This document shows, piece by piece, positions 51,608 through 61,099 of a stretch of DNA of 64,000 bases; position 1 is the stretch's first letter; each line of letters starts with the position of its first letter. Under the pieces are notes generated by a model. That model was not told where the DNA came from. It saw only the letters and a list, made by a program, of their open reading frames with translations, and made no database searches. Position numbers and translations under genes: made by a program. Origin of the DNA: Devosia sp. A16 (GTDB taxonomy: Bacteria > Pseudomonadota > Alphaproteobacteria > Rhizobiales > Devosiaceae); NCBI RefSeq assembly GCF_001402915.1, contig NZ_CP012945.1:4937501-5001500 (forward strand), written 5' to 3'.

Positions 51608-52423
51608 TCACTGCCCCGGCACCGCCGGTGCGCGCCGCAGCCGCAGGCGGCGCGGCTTGCGCGGCAGCGGCGTTTCGGTCCAGCGCACCAGTTCCAGCAC
51701 GCCGTCATGCGTCTCGCAGACGGCAGTGCAGCTTTCCACCCAGTCGCCGGTATTGACGTAGTGGATGCCCAGCCGCTCATGCATATCGGCATAGTGGATG
51801 TGGCCGCAGATGACGCCATCGGCGCCGCTCTCGCGTGCTTCCAGCGTCAGCGCTTCCTCGAAACGTCCGATGACGCTGACGGCGTTCTTCACCTTGTGCT
51901 TGGCCCAGGCCGAGAGCGACCAGTAGGTGAGTCCCATGCGCCGGCGCACCCAGTTGACCGCGATATTGAGGCGCAGCGCGGCCCGGTAGGCCCAGTCCCC
52001 CACATGCGCCAGCCACTTGGCATGCGCCACCACCACGTCGAACTGGTCGCCATGGATCACGACGTAGGTCTTGCCCTGCGCCGTGGTATGCACGGTGCGG
52101 TCGACGAACTCGACCTCGCCGAAATAGGTGCCGAGGTACTCACGCAGGAACTCGTCGTGGTTGCCCGGCAGCACCACGATGCGGGTGCCGGAAAGCGCCT
52201 TGTCGAGGAACAGCTCGACCAATTGGTGATATTCCGGCGGCCAGTACCAGGCCTTGGCCAACCGCCAGCCATCGACGATGTCGCCGACCAGGTAAATCGT
52301 GTCGGCCTCGTGCCAGCGCAGGAAATCGATCAACTGGGCGATGCGGGTGGGGCGCATGCCGAGATGCACGTCGGAGATGAACAGCGCACGTACCCGCCGC
52401 ACCTCCCTGCCCTCTTCGCTCAT
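51608..52423 (-). CDS. UDP-2,3-diacylglucosamine diphosphatase-like phosphoesterase
   Basis: A 271-residue calcineurin-like metallophosphoesterase. All metal-site motifs are present: FISDVHLG, YLVGDIVDGW, VVLPGNHDEFLR, VIHGDQFD and GHIHYADMHE. It belongs to the LpxH-like group, whose members hydrolyse UDP-2,3-diacylglucosamine in lipid A synthesis, though many alphaproteobacteria use LpxI for that step, so this copy may act on another lipid or nucleotide. Next to a GT4 glycosyltransferase, a glycolipid role is likely. Confidence 0.9.
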   Translation of the reverse strand: MSEEGREVRRVRALFISDVHLGMRPTRIAQLIDFLRWHEADTIYLVGDIVDGWRLAKAWYWPPEYHQLVELFLDKALSGTRIVVLPGNHDEFLREYLGTYFGEVEFVDRTVHTTAQGKTYVVIHGDQFDVVVAHAKWLAHVGDWAYRAALRLNIAVNWVRRRMGLTYWSLSAWAKHKVKNAVSVIGRFEEALTLEARESGADGVICGHIHYADMHERLGIHYVNTGDWVESCTAVCETHDGVLELVRWTETPLPRKPRRLRLRRAPAVPGQ

Positions 52424-52569
52424 GCTTTTGCCTCTCGCCTTCGGGATCGGAAGTTTAGCCCATTTGACCTATGAGGCGGGAGCGCTTTCGGCGTACCGCG
52501 CCCGCGAGGTGGGGAAAACTCCGGCCCTCATAAGGGAAACAGTACCGCTGCGACAACCCCGCGACGGCG

Positions 52570-53070
52570 CTACGGTGCCGGTGTCAGGCGGGTGATCACC
52601 GCCTCGTGCTGCGGGAAACGGGCCAGCAGCTCGGCGCGGGTGACGAGGATCATGTCCTCCATCTCCCAGCCCGTCGCCACCACTTCGCTGACGAGGCCGT
52701 ACTCGCCGGCCGGCAGCTCGGCGGCCTTCCACACCCCGCCGGCGACCGCGAGGCTCGGCACCTGCCCAGCCGCGAGATCCGGCCCCAGCACCACGGCCTC
52801 ATAGCGGCCGTCGGGGTGGATCATGTGGTAGGTCAGCGGCGCACCGAAATGGTGGAACTGGATGCCGTCCGAGTGCTTGGTGTGGAAATGGTCCACCGGC
52901 GAGTCGTCGGTCAGCATGTAATGGATGCTGGTCATCGTGCCGCGCGGGCCGCGCGCCGTTTTCACTTTCTCCCGGTGCGTCGGGCGGAACGTCTCGCGGA
53001 AATAGCCGCCCTCGAAATGGCCGCCGAGCCCCAGCGCGGCGATGACCTCGGCCTTACTGAGCCTCGGCAT
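52570..53070 (-). CDS. Cupin_5 (DUF985) family protein
   Basis: A 166-residue single-cupin protein: LGGHFEGGYFRETFRP, SIHYMLTDDSPVDHFHTKHSDGIQFHHFGAPLTYHMIHPDG, and AGEYGLVSEVVATGWEMEDMILVTRAELLARFPQHEAVITRLTP. The pattern is that of DUF985/cupin_5, whose function is unknown; the His-rich part suggests metal binding. The start at 53070 lies 17 bp inside the nagZ end, so it is coupled to nagZ. Confidence 0.9.
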   Translation of the reverse strand: MPRLSKAEVIAALGLGGHFEGGYFRETFRPTHREKVKTARGPRGTMTSIHYMLTDDSPVDHFHTKHSDGIQFHHFGAPLTYHMIHPDGRYEAVVLGPDLAAGQVPSLAVAGGVWKAAELPAGEYGLVSEVVATGWEMEDMILVTRAELLARFPQHEAVITRLTPAP

Positions 53071-54157
53071 TGCCGGCTCCGATGCGCGACTTGAGCGCCA
53101 CGATGCGCCTGAAGCTCTCTTCGATCCGCGTCCTGAACGCCGGATCGGTCTCGGCCTCCGCAACGAGGATGGCGCGCACCTCGTCGCCCAGCGTGGCGCG
53201 CTGGTAGGCGGTATTGGAAAACAGCAGCACATCGACGCCGGCCCGCACCGCATTGAGCACCGTTTCTTTGAGGCTGAAGTGGTCGCGGATGGCGCCCATC
53301 TCGAGGTCGTCGGTGATCACCACGCCCTTGAAGCCGAGCTTTTCGCGCAGCACGCCTTCGATCCACGGCCTTGAGAGGCTCGAAGGCATGCCGGAGGGAT
53401 CGACATTGGTGTCGATCAGATGGCCGACCATCACCATGTCGTCATAGCCGCCGGCGATCAGCTCGCGGTAGGGCTCGAGCTCACTCTCCTGCCAGGTCTT
53501 GGTGATATCGACATAGCCCTCGTGGCTGTCGGCGGTGGATGAGCCGTGTCCTGGGAAATGCTTGAGCGAGGTGAGCACGCCTGCCGCATGGTGGGCGGCG
53601 ATCACCTCGGCCGCGTACAGTGCCACCACCGCGCCGTCCTTGCCGAACGCGCGGCCATATTTGGCGATCACCTGGTTGTTGGGGTTGATCGACAGGTCGA
53701 CCACCGGCGCGAAGTTGACGTTGAAGCCCCAGTCGGCCACCCCCTGCGCCTGGGCATCATAGATGCCGCGGGCCTCGGTCGGCGTATTCCTTGCGGCAAC
53801 CGCCGCCGCGTCGGGGATTTCCTTGAAGCCGACGGACTTGTCGAGCCGCTCGACCAATCCGCCCTCCTGGTCGAGCGTGATGAACGGCGGCAGGCCTGAT
53901 GGAGCCGCCTCGCGGAACGCCGCATTCATCGCTTCGACCGCCTTGCGGCTCGCGACATTGGTCTTGAGATACATGACCCCGCCGATGTCGCCGGCAGCCA
54001 CCTCGGCCCTGAGCGCCGCCACGCCCTTGTCATCGACGCCGTTGCCGACAAAGCCGACGACGATCATCTGCCCGGCCATCTGCTCGAGCGACTGCGCGAG
54101 GGACGGCGTGGCGGCAAGGGGGAGGAGCGTCGCGAGCAGCATCGTGGCGAGGCGCAT
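53054..54157 (-). CDS. nagZ: Beta-N-acetylhexosaminidase NagZ-like, exported
   Basis: A 367-residue glycoside hydrolase family 3 enzyme. Motifs: PFITLDQEGGLVERL, the catalytic His loop KHFPGHGSSTADSHEG, and the nucleophile Asp in VITDDLEMGAI. Enteric NagZ is cytoplasmic, but this protein begins with a likely signal peptide (MRLATMLLATLLPLAATPSLAQ), so it probably acts on muropeptides in the periplasm. The start at 54157 has no clear Shine-Dalgarno sequence; an ATG five codons in is possible. A cupin gene overlaps its end. An intergenic palindrome lies just upstream. Confidence 0.92.
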   Translation of the reverse strand: MRLATMLLATLLPLAATPSLAQSLEQMAGQMIVVGFVGNGVDDKGVAALRAEVAAGDIGGVMYLKTNVASRKAVEAMNAAFREAAPSGLPPFITLDQEGGLVERLDKSVGFKEIPDAAAVAARNTPTEARGIYDAQAQGVADWGFNVNFAPVVDLSINPNNQVIAKYGRAFGKDGAVVALYAAEVIAAHHAAGVLTSLKHFPGHGSSTADSHEGYVDITKTWQESELEPYRELIAGGYDDMVMVGHLIDTNVDPSGMPSSLSRPWIEGVLREKLGFKGVVITDDLEMGAIRDHFSLKETVLNAVRAGVDVLLFSNTAYQRATLGDEVRAILVAEAETDPAFRTRIEESFRRIVALKSRIGAGNAEAQ

Positions 54158-54243
54158 GAGGGAGGGTCTCTCGGGACTAAGGAGCCCGGGCTTGTGGCCT
54201 AGGAGTGCGGCAAAAGCTGGTCGGTGTTGAAGGCGCTGCACTC

Positions 54244-54417
54244 TCAGTCGGTGCCTTCTCCCCTTGTGGGAGAAGGTGGCCGACAGGCCGGATGAGGGGT
54301 CCGCGCAACGAAGTGTAGCGCGCTCCGAGCGCAGCGAGGAGCGACCCAGTACGCGGAGAGAACCCCTCATCCGCCCTTCGGGCACCTTCTCCCACAAGGG
54401 GAGAAGGCACCGACTGA
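54244..54417. repeat. Intergenic palindromic repeat, family C
   Basis: A 174-bp element with perfectly complementary 35-bp ends: the left arm runs TCAGTCGGTGCCTTC ... GGAGAAGGTG-like and the right arm is its exact reverse complement (54244-54278 against 54383-54417). A second inner pair is GATGAGGGGT/ACCCCTCATC. It lies between acs and nagZ, which are on the same strand. No coding potential. Confidence 0.88.
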
Positions 54418-54440
54418 TAGACCTGCCCCACGCTCAGAGG

Positions 54441-56384
54441 TCAGCGGTTCTGCCGGTTCTCGATCAGGTCCGCCACCACGCTGGGGTCGGCCAGCGTCGT
54501 CGTATCGCCCAGCGCACCGTAGTCGTTCTCGGCGATCTTGCGCAGGATGCGGCGCATGATCTTGCCGGAGCGGGTCTTCGGCAGGCCGGGCGCGAACTGC
54601 ATCAGGTCAGGTGAGGCAATGGCGCCGATTTCCTTGCGCACCCAGTTCCTGAGCTCGGTCTTCAGCGCGTCGTCGCCCTTCTCGCCGGCCATCAGCGTGA
54701 CATAGCAATAGATGCCCTGCCCCTTGATGTCGTGCGGGTAACCGACCACGGCTGCCTCGGCGACCTTGGGGTGCGCCACCAGCGCGCTCTCGACCTCGGC
54801 TGTGCCGATGCGGTGACCCGAGACGTTGAGCACGTCGTCGACCCGGCCGGTGATCCAGTAGTAGCCGTCCTCGTCGCGGCGGCAGCCGTCACCGGTGAAA
54901 TAGTAGCCTTTGTAGGTCTCGAAATAGGTCGAGACGAACCGCGCATGATCGCCATAGACGGTGCGCATCTGGCCCGGCCAGCTGTCCTTGATGCAGAGCA
55001 CGCCTTCGGCCTTGGTCTGCTCCTGGATACGGCCCTCCGGCGACAGCACCACCGGCTGCACGCCGAAGAACGGTTTGGTGGCCGAACCTGGCTTGGTGGC
55101 GATGGCGCCCGGCAGCGGCGTGATCATGAAGCCGCCGGTCTCGGTCTGCCACCAAGTGTCGACGATCTCGCAGCGCTCCTTGCCCACATGCTTGTGGTAC
55201 CAGAGCCAGGCCTCGGGGTTGATCGGCTCGCCCACCGAGCCGAGCAGCCTGAGGCTCGGCATCTCGTACTTGTCGGGGAACTCCGGGCCGGCGCCCATCA
55301 GTGCACGGATCGCGGTGGGCGCGGTGTAGAAGATGTTGACCTTGTGCTTTTCCACCACCTGCCAGAAGCGCCCGGCGTCGGGGTAGCTCGGCACCCCTTC
55401 GAACATCAGCGTGGTCGCGCCGTTGGCCAGCGGGCCGTAGACGATATAGCTGTGGCCGGTGACCCAGCCGACATCGGCCGTGCACCAGTAGATGTCGCCG
55501 TCACGATAGTCGAAGGTGCGTTCATGGGTCAGCGACGCCCAGACGATGTAGCCGCCCGTGGTATGCAGCACGCCCTTCGGCTTGCCCGTCGAGCCCGAGG
55601 TATAAAGGATGAACAGCGGATCCTCGGCATTCATCGGCTCGGGCGGGCAGTCGGCGGAGACGGTTTTGGCCGCCTCCTCGTACCAGACGTCGCGCCCCGA
55701 CTGCATGTCGACCGGGTTGCCGGTAACCTTGACCACGATGACCTTGTCGACACCCGGCGCCTTCAGCAGCGCCTCGTCGACGTTCTTCTTGAGCGGAATG
55801 GTCTTGCCGCCGCGACGGCCCTCGTCGGCCGTCAGGATGATCCGGCTCTCGCAGTCATTGACGCGACCGGCGATCGAATCCGGCGAGAAGCCGCCGAAGA
55901 TTACCGAGTGCACCGCGCCGATACGGGCGCAGGCCAGCATGGCGATCGCAGTGTCGATCACCATCGGCATGTAGATGGTGACCCGGTCGCCCTTCTTGAC
56001 GCCATTGGCCTTGAGCACGTTGGCGAAGCGGCAGAGCCGCTCGTGCAGTTCGCGGTAGGTGATGCGGCCGTCGGTGCCGGGGATATCGCCTTCCCAGATG
56101 ATGGCGGTCTGGTCTGCTCGCGTGGCGAGGTGCCGGTCGACGCAGTTGTAGGAAATGTTGAGCACCCCATCCTCGAACCATTTGATCGAGACATTGGGGT
56201 ATTCGAACGTGGTGTTCTTGATCCTTGTCGGCGCCTTGATCCAGTCGATGCGCTGGCTCATTTCCTTCCAGAAGCCGTCGGGGTCGTTCACCGACCGGGC
56301 GTACATCTCGTCGTACTGCGCCGCCGTGGTCCGTGTCCGTGCAACCGCTGCCGCGCTGGGGGCGAACACCAAACTCTCGCTCAT
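54441..56384 (-). CDS. acs: Acetyl-CoA synthetase
   Basis: A 647-residue AMP-forming acetate-CoA ligase. The adenylate motif [20 protein letters not shown], the hinge region [41 protein letters not shown], and [17 protein letters not shown] with the conserved regulatory (acetylatable) Lys are all present. Length equals the enteric enzyme. The ATG at 56384 has GGAGG upstream. It activates acetate for growth or recycles acetate. It is monocistronic. Confidence 0.97.
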   Translation of the reverse strand: MSESLVFAPSAAAVARTRTTAAQYDEMYARSVNDPDGFWKEMSQRIDWIKAPTRIKNTTFEYPNVSIKWFEDGVLNISYNCVDRHLATRADQTAIIWEGDIPGTDGRITYRELHERLCRFANVLKANGVKKGDRVTIYMPMVIDTAIAMLACARIGAVHSVIFGGFSPDSIAGRVNDCESRIILTADEGRRGGKTIPLKKNVDEALLKAPGVDKVIVVKVTGNPVDMQSGRDVWYEEAAKTVSADCPPEPMNAEDPLFILYTSGSTGKPKGVLHTTGGYIVWASLTHERTFDYRDGDIYWCTADVGWVTGHSYIVYGPLANGATTLMFEGVPSYPDAGRFWQVVEKHKVNIFYTAPTAIRALMGAGPEFPDKYEMPSLRLLGSVGEPINPEAWLWYHKHVGKERCEIVDTWWQTETGGFMITPLPGAIATKPGSATKPFFGVQPVVLSPEGRIQEQTKAEGVLCIKDSWPGQMRTVYGDHARFVSTYFETYKGYYFTGDGCRRDEDGYYWITGRVDDVLNVSGHRIGTAEVESALVAHPKVAEAAVVGYPHDIKGQGIYCYVTLMAGEKGDDALKTELRNWVRKEIGAIASPDLMQFAPGLPKTRSGKIMRRILRKIAENDYGALGDTTTLADPSVVADLIENRQNR

Positions 56385-56561
56385 CGATAATCCTCCGATT
56401 TTGCGAACCGTTCTAGCCAAGCCCTCAAGGCCGGGCAAGCAGACCACTTGCCGCCTTTCGGCCTAGTGGCAGAACGACGAAAACCCTTCGGAAACCCTTG
56501 CGGTAAACGCTTTCTCGGCAGTTTAAGGCGACAATCGCGGCAATACCATTGGAGGCTCGCG

Positions 56562-57128
56562 ATGCCCGAACTCGGCTATCATGCCGCGCGACCGGACGAA
56601 CTCGACATGATCCATGCCGAACTGATGGCGGTAATCGACGAGTCGCCGCACTATTCCGAGCGCTTCAAGCAACACGAGAAGAGCCGCCTGACCAAGGGCT
56701 TCCTGCGCGCGCTGCAGCGCGTGGACCCGTTCCATGTCATCATCCTCACGCAGGACGGCCAGGCCGGCGGCGGGCTGATCTCGGGTCCCGAGACCGGCGC
56801 GATCTTCCGCTACTGGAGCTGGATCTTTCCCTCGCATCGGCAGAGCCGGCTTAGCCTCTATGGTATGCGGGTGTTCGACGAACACTGGGACAACGGCAAG
56901 TTCCACAAGGCCTTCACCTGGGTACGGCCCGAGAACGAGGTCGCACTCGCCCTGCTGCGCCGGTACGGCTATGAGCAGGCGGCGCTGCTGCGCCAGCAGA
57001 TCTTCGGGCAGGACTACGTGGTGATGGAGAAATTCTACACCAAGCGCACCGAGGAGTACGACTCCGGCATGAGCATGGGCCGCATCGCCCGGTTTAAGGC
57101 GCGTGTGGACATGCTGCTGGGGCGCTGA
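56562..57128 (+). CDS. GNAT-family N-acetyltransferase
   Basis: A 188-residue protein whose C-terminal half fits the GNAT fold: RQSRLSLYGMRVFDEHWDNGKFHKAFTWVRPENEVALALLRRYGYEQAALLRQQIFGQDYVVMEKFY, where the acetyl-CoA contacts would lie around ENEVALALLRRYGY. The N-terminal half is less typical. GGAGG six bases before the ATG at 56562 fixes the start. The substrate is unknown. It diverges from acs; because Acs is controlled by a GNAT-type lysine acetyltransferase in other bacteria, a link is conceivable but unproven. Confidence 0.75.
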   Translation: MPELGYHAARPDELDMIHAELMAVIDESPHYSERFKQHEKSRLTKGFLRALQRVDPFHVIILTQDGQAGGGLISGPETGAIFRYWSWIFPSHRQSRLSLYGMRVFDEHWDNGKFHKAFTWVRPENEVALALLRRYGYEQAALLRQQIFGQDYVVMEKFYTKRTEEYDSGMSMGRIARFKARVDMLLGR

Positions 57129-57175
57129 GCTCGCGCCGCGCCCATCCGTTCTGGAACGCGCACAACAGTTCGCGG

Positions 57176-57877
57176 TCAGTGAATCCCGGGAACGGGCGGC
57201 GCACCCTTGATCAGCGGGATCATCGGCAGGGTATGGCCGAGCAGCTGGTCGGCCCCCTCGTAGAGCATCTTCACCGCAACATAGAGAATGATCACCAGCC
57301 CCAGCCAAGCGATCCAGCGGAAACGGTGCAGGATGCCGGCCACCAGTGTCGCGGCAACGCCCATCAGCAGCACCGAAAGACCCAGGCCAAAGATCAGCGC
57401 CACTTCGTGGTGCTGCGCCGCGCCGGCCACGGCCAGCACATTGTCGAGCGACATCGACACGTCGGCGATGATGATCTGCCAGACGGCCGCCTTCAGCGTC
57501 TTGGTCTTGCTCTTGCCCGCTACCGTGCCATCAGCGTTCAGGTCGGCATTGGCGAGCGCTTCGTTCGCCTCGTGCTCGTCCGCGTGCGAGACCGACAGCT
57601 CGCGATACATTTTCCAGCAGACCCATAACAGCAACAGGCCGCCGGCGATCAGCAGGCCGCCGCCGAGCGCCAGCAGCTGCGTGGTGACCAGCGCGAAACA
57701 GATGCGCAGGATGGTCGCCGCGATGATGCCGATCAGGATGGCCTTGCGCCGAAGTTCGGACGGCAGCCCCGCTGCTGCGAGCCCGATGACGACCGCATTG
57801 TCGCCGGCGAGCACCAGATCGATCATGATAACCTGGAAGAATGCCGCAAAAGCCGAAGCATCTAGGCCAAAGGGCAT
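57176..57877 (-). CDS. TerC/YjbE-family membrane protein
   Basis: A 233-residue protein with about seven predicted membrane segments and the two TerC acidic motifs: VIMIDLVLAGDNAVVIGLAAAGL near the N-terminus and IIIADVSMSLDNVLAVAGAA in the middle. Between them is a charged loop (HADEHEANEALANADLN). TerC-family members are linked to manganese export or metalation of exported proteins. I looked for a yybP-ykoY manganese riboswitch upstream and saw none. Confidence 0.92.
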   Translation of the reverse strand: MPFGLDASAFAAFFQVIMIDLVLAGDNAVVIGLAAAGLPSELRRKAILIGIIAATILRICFALVTTQLLALGGGLLIAGGLLLLWVCWKMYRELSVSHADEHEANEALANADLNADGTVAGKSKTKTLKAAVWQIIIADVSMSLDNVLAVAGAAQHHEVALIFGLGLSVLLMGVAATLVAGILHRFRWIAWLGLVIILYVAVKMLYEGADQLLGHTLPMIPLIKGAPPVPGIH

Positions 57878-58006
57878 TATGGGTTATCTCCGAGCGCGAA
57901 AGGGTAATCGGGGCTATGTAAGCGGGCCTGCAGGGCTTGTGAAGAGCAACCCTGGATCAATTCAGCGCTCGGCGGCGCTTTTTGCTGGCTTTGAGAGACT
58001 TCCGAC

Positions 58007-59002
58007 GTGAACACCACGGACCACCGCCTCGCCTTCCACCATCGCCTTGTTCTGGCGGTCGCCCGCGCCTGGCTCACCCTGCGGCACCGCCGCCTGATCC
58101 GCGCTTTCCGGCGCGTGCACGGCTATCTGCCCGACCCCGCGCATCCACACAGCTACGTCGAAAAGATCCTGTGGCGAAAGATCTTCGACCGCGACCCGCG
58201 CTTCGTCACCTTCACCGACAAGCTGGCAAGTAAGGCATATGTTGCCGAGCGCGCCCCGACCCTGCCCATCCCGAGCACTTTGTGGACGGGGACCAGCATC
58301 GCCGCAGCACCCGGTGCCTTGCTCGAAGGGCCCGTCATCGTGAAGGTGAACAACGGCTGGGCCAGCAATATCATGGTCGAGCGCGGCAAGCCGACGCTGG
58401 CCGAGCTCGTGCCTGCGACCACGACTATGATGACCGCCCGCAGGCGCAAGGATGAATGGGCCTATCTGCCGATCAGTCCCAGGCTGTTCATCGAGGAGCA
58501 GCTGCCGCTCGATCACGGCACGCTGCCAACCGATATCAAGGTCTACATGGCCTGCGGCGTACCGGCCAACGTCTGGACGGTCGACAAGGTCGAGGGGCGC
58601 TCGCTCACGCTGGCGCCAGACGGCAGCCCGTCGCCGGGCCGCGATTCCGACTACCCACGCGATGACCAGGCCCTACCCCATTCTCCGGCACTCGCCAAAT
58701 TGGTGCGCGAAGCTGTGGTCTGGTCGAAACTGTTGGCAGCCGACGTGGACTTCCTCAGGGTGGATTTTCTGGTCAGTGGCGGGCGCCTCTATGCGGGCGA
58801 ACTGACGGTCTACTCGAGTTCCGGCACTGAACGGTTGGCCAACGCCGAGCAGGAGCAGCGGCTGGCCAGGTTATGGGATCTGCGTGAGTCGCACTTTCTC
58901 AAGCAGCGGCACCGCAGCCTGACTGCCCTCTACGTCAACGCCCTGCGCGCCGCCGAGACGCAGCGTCTCGGCAGTCATTCGCCGAACATATCAAAGATTT
59001 AG
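58007..59002 (+). CDS. TupA-like ATP-grasp protein
   Basis: A 331-residue ATP-grasp enzyme of the TupA-like family, found in surface polysaccharide and teichuronopeptide-type pathways. RVHGYLPDPAHPHSYVEKILWRKIFDRDPRFVTFTDKLASKAYV is the conserved start; LLEGPVIVKVNNGWASNIMV and PRLFIEEQLPLDHG ... DIKVYMACG follow, then the metal/ATP site VDFLRVDFLVSGGRLYAGELTVYSSSG. The start is GTG at 58007. The gene is alone, between terC and tRNA-Lys, so its partner pathway is not apparent. Confidence 0.85.
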   Translation: MNTTDHRLAFHHRLVLAVARAWLTLRHRRLIRAFRRVHGYLPDPAHPHSYVEKILWRKIFDRDPRFVTFTDKLASKAYVAERAPTLPIPSTLWTGTSIAAAPGALLEGPVIVKVNNGWASNIMVERGKPTLAELVPATTTMMTARRRKDEWAYLPISPRLFIEEQLPLDHGTLPTDIKVYMACGVPANVWTVDKVEGRSLTLAPDGSPSPGRDSDYPRDDQALPHSPALAKLVREAVVWSKLLAADVDFLRVDFLVSGGRLYAGELTVYSSSGTERLANAEQEQRLARLWDLRESHFLKQRHRSLTALYVNALRAAETQRLGSHSPNISKI

Positions 59003-59009
59003 GGGGACT

Positions 59010-59085
<76 letters not shown>

Positions 59086-59211
59086 GGTCCGAGCGGCTGA
59101 CTATCAGGGGTCCCCTACCTTGTCCAGCACCTATTCGCATTGCTGTGGACTTTCCTGCTTTTGCCAAGTTGGTAAGTTAACGCCCGCAGCGCAGCAGCCC
59201 CTGAAGAGCCG

Positions 59212-60081
59212 ATGAACGACCTGTCCACCGAAGCGACCGAAGCCCTTTCCCTGCCGCTCCGCTGGCTCGCCGACAACTCGGTGGCGCTGTTGAGCGCCCT
59301 CATCGTGCTGATCGCGGGTTGGTACCTGGCCCGCGTGCTGTCGCGCATGGTGCGCAACCTGTTGCCGCGCGCCTATGGGGTCGACAGGAACTTCGCCCCG
59401 CTGCTGGCGCAGGTGACGCGCTACGGCATCATCATCTTCTCGGTGGTGACGGCGCTGAGCTTCGTCGGCGTCTCGAGCGCCTCGATCTACGCGGTGATCG
59501 GGGCGGCCGGCCTCGCCATCGCCCTCGCCCTGCAGGGCACCCTCGCCAACATCGCGGCGGGAATCATGCTGGTCTGGCTCCGGCCCATTGCCATTGGCGA
59601 GTACATCGTCGGCGACGGCGTTGCCGGCGTGGTGGTGGAAATCGGCCTGTTCGGCACCCGGCTCCGCTCCACCAGCGGGCTCTACATCTTCACTCCGAAT
59701 CAGAAGCTCTGGTCGTCCGCCATCACCAATCACAGCCGCGAGCCGCGCCGCCGCATCGACGTCAACATCACGGTGCCTGACACGATCAATGTCGCGGCGG
59801 CGCGTCGGACGATGCTGAAGATCGCAACCTCCGACAAGCGCGTGCAGGTCGACCCGCCGCCGACGGTGCATGTCGAGAGCTTCGTCGGCGACAAGATCAT
59901 GCTGCAGTTGCGCGCCTGGGTGCCGACCCCTGAATATCTGCCGACGCTGCGCGACACGACCGAGAAAGCCAAACTCGCGATCAACAAGCTGCTGAGCGCC
60001 GACGGCGAGCAGGCACAGGTGGAGCTGGCAGCCGACCCGCACACCCAGGGTGCCGGTGAACGGACACCGGATCTGACGTAG
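59212..60081 (+). CDS. Small-conductance mechanosensitive channel (MscS family)
   Basis: A 289-residue MscS-type channel. Three N-terminal membrane segments include the pore helix ASIYAVIGAAGLAIALALQGTLANIAAGIMLVWLRPI, whose Gly/Ala packing pattern is the MscS hallmark; the cytoplasmic beta domain follows with PIAIGEYIVGDGVAGVVVEIGLFGTRLRSTSGLYIFTPNQKLW. Length matches E. coli MscS (286). It opens under membrane tension during hypo-osmotic shock. Confidence 0.95.
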   Translation: MNDLSTEATEALSLPLRWLADNSVALLSALIVLIAGWYLARVLSRMVRNLLPRAYGVDRNFAPLLAQVTRYGIIIFSVVTALSFVGVSSASIYAVIGAAGLAIALALQGTLANIAAGIMLVWLRPIAIGEYIVGDGVAGVVVEIGLFGTRLRSTSGLYIFTPNQKLWSSAITNHSREPRRRIDVNITVPDTINVAAARRTMLKIATSDKRVQVDPPPTVHVESFVGDKIMLQLRAWVPTPEYLPTLRDTTEKAKLAINKLLSADGEQAQVELAADPHTQGAGERTPDLT

Positions 60082-60107
60082 GCGCCCTGCCCGCCCCATC
60101 CACCGGG

Positions 60108-60184
60108 TCATTCCCGCGAAAGCGGGAACCTCTGTTTTCTTGCTGTACCACCGCAAACGGAGATCCCCGCTTTCGCGGTGATGA
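60108..60184. repeat. Intergenic palindromic repeat, family D
   Basis: A 77-bp imperfect palindrome: TCATTCCCGCGAAAGCGGGA at the left, and the near complement CCCCGCTTTCGCGGTGATGA at the right, with the smaller pair ACCTCTGTTTT/AAACGGAGAT. It lies between the convergent mscS and msrA genes and may also serve as a terminator. Confidence 0.75.
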
Positions 60185-60217
60185 CACCGAGTTGGTGGCC
60201 GCGCAGGTCGTCACACC

Positions 60218-60862
60218 TCAGGCGTGTCCATCCAATCCGCGGAAAGCTTCCTTGCCCCAGATGGCTTCCACCTGGGCATTCTTGCCGCAGCCGGAGCGAT
60301 AGCGGGCATAGTGCTGGGCGCGGGTCAGGCCGTTCTGCAGCATCTCCGACCCCTTCCAGAAATCCTGGTGATAGTCCTCGGCCGGCCAGAAGGTCGGCGC
60401 TATCTCGACCAGTGTGGCGACCGGCTTGCCGAGCGCCGCGGTGGTCGCTTCCTTGCCGGCCTCGGCTTCCTTCAGTTCCGTCTCGTTGCCGGCGTAGATC
60501 GCCGTGGTGTAGCTCTCGCCGAAATCGCAGAACTGCCCGCGCGTCTCGATCGGATCGATCAGGTGGAAGAAGGTATCGACCAGCTTCTCATAGCTGGTGA
60601 CCGACGGGTCGTAGACGATCTTCACTGCCTCGCGGTGCCCGGTGGTTTCGGTGACCACCTGCTCGTAGGTGGGGTTGTCGACATGCCCGCCGATATAGCC
60701 TGAAGTGGTCGAGAGCACGCCCGGCGCATGATCGAAATCGCTTTCGATCGACCAGAAGCAGCCGCCGGCGAAAATCGCGGTCGCCGTCTCCGCGCCCTGC
60801 GCGCCGGTCATACCCAGCGCCCCCACGATTGCTATCGCGAGCGCCAGCCTGTTCTTGTGCAT
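60218..60862 (-). CDS. msrA: Peptide-methionine (S)-S-oxide reductase MsrA, exported
   Basis: A 214-residue MsrA with a signal peptide (MHKNRLALAIAIVGALGMTGAQGAE). The catalytic motif GGCFWSIE puts the active Cys at residue 35; SGYIGGHVDNPTYEQVVTETTGHREAV and TFWPAEDYHQDFW are typical, and RSGCGKNA holds the resolving Cys. It repairs oxidised methionine in periplasmic proteins. The ATG at 60862 has AGGGTGG upstream; a GTG at 60871 is possible. It diverges from the aminotransferase gene. Confidence 0.95.
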   Translation of the reverse strand: MHKNRLALAIAIVGALGMTGAQGAETATAIFAGGCFWSIESDFDHAPGVLSTTSGYIGGHVDNPTYEQVVTETTGHREAVKIVYDPSVTSYEKLVDTFFHLIDPIETRGQFCDFGESYTTAIYAGNETELKEAEAGKEATTAALGKPVATLVEIAPTFWPAEDYHQDFWKGSEMLQNGLTRAQHYARYRSGCGKNAQVEAIWGKEAFRGLDGHA

Positions 60863-61099
60863 GGAGTCCACCCTGAAGGTTCCGATGGTGACGATGATGA
60901 TCCCGCCCCGGCGTCACGCACAACACAAACTAACGTGCGGCGAGGCGATGTAACCAAACAGATACGTGGTGCGACCGCGGGGAGTTGCAGCAGGCGCTTA
61001 GAGCGGATCGAGGCCGCCGAGCAGAACCCGGTCACATCGCCCGATCGAGATCGGAAAAGTCTGCGAGTTTTGTCGATCTCGATCTAAGTTCGCGCCACC

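Noticed and set aside
57878-58006. Manganese (yybP-ykoY) riboswitch upstream of the TerC gene.
   Set aside because: No conserved riboswitch core is visible in the short gap.
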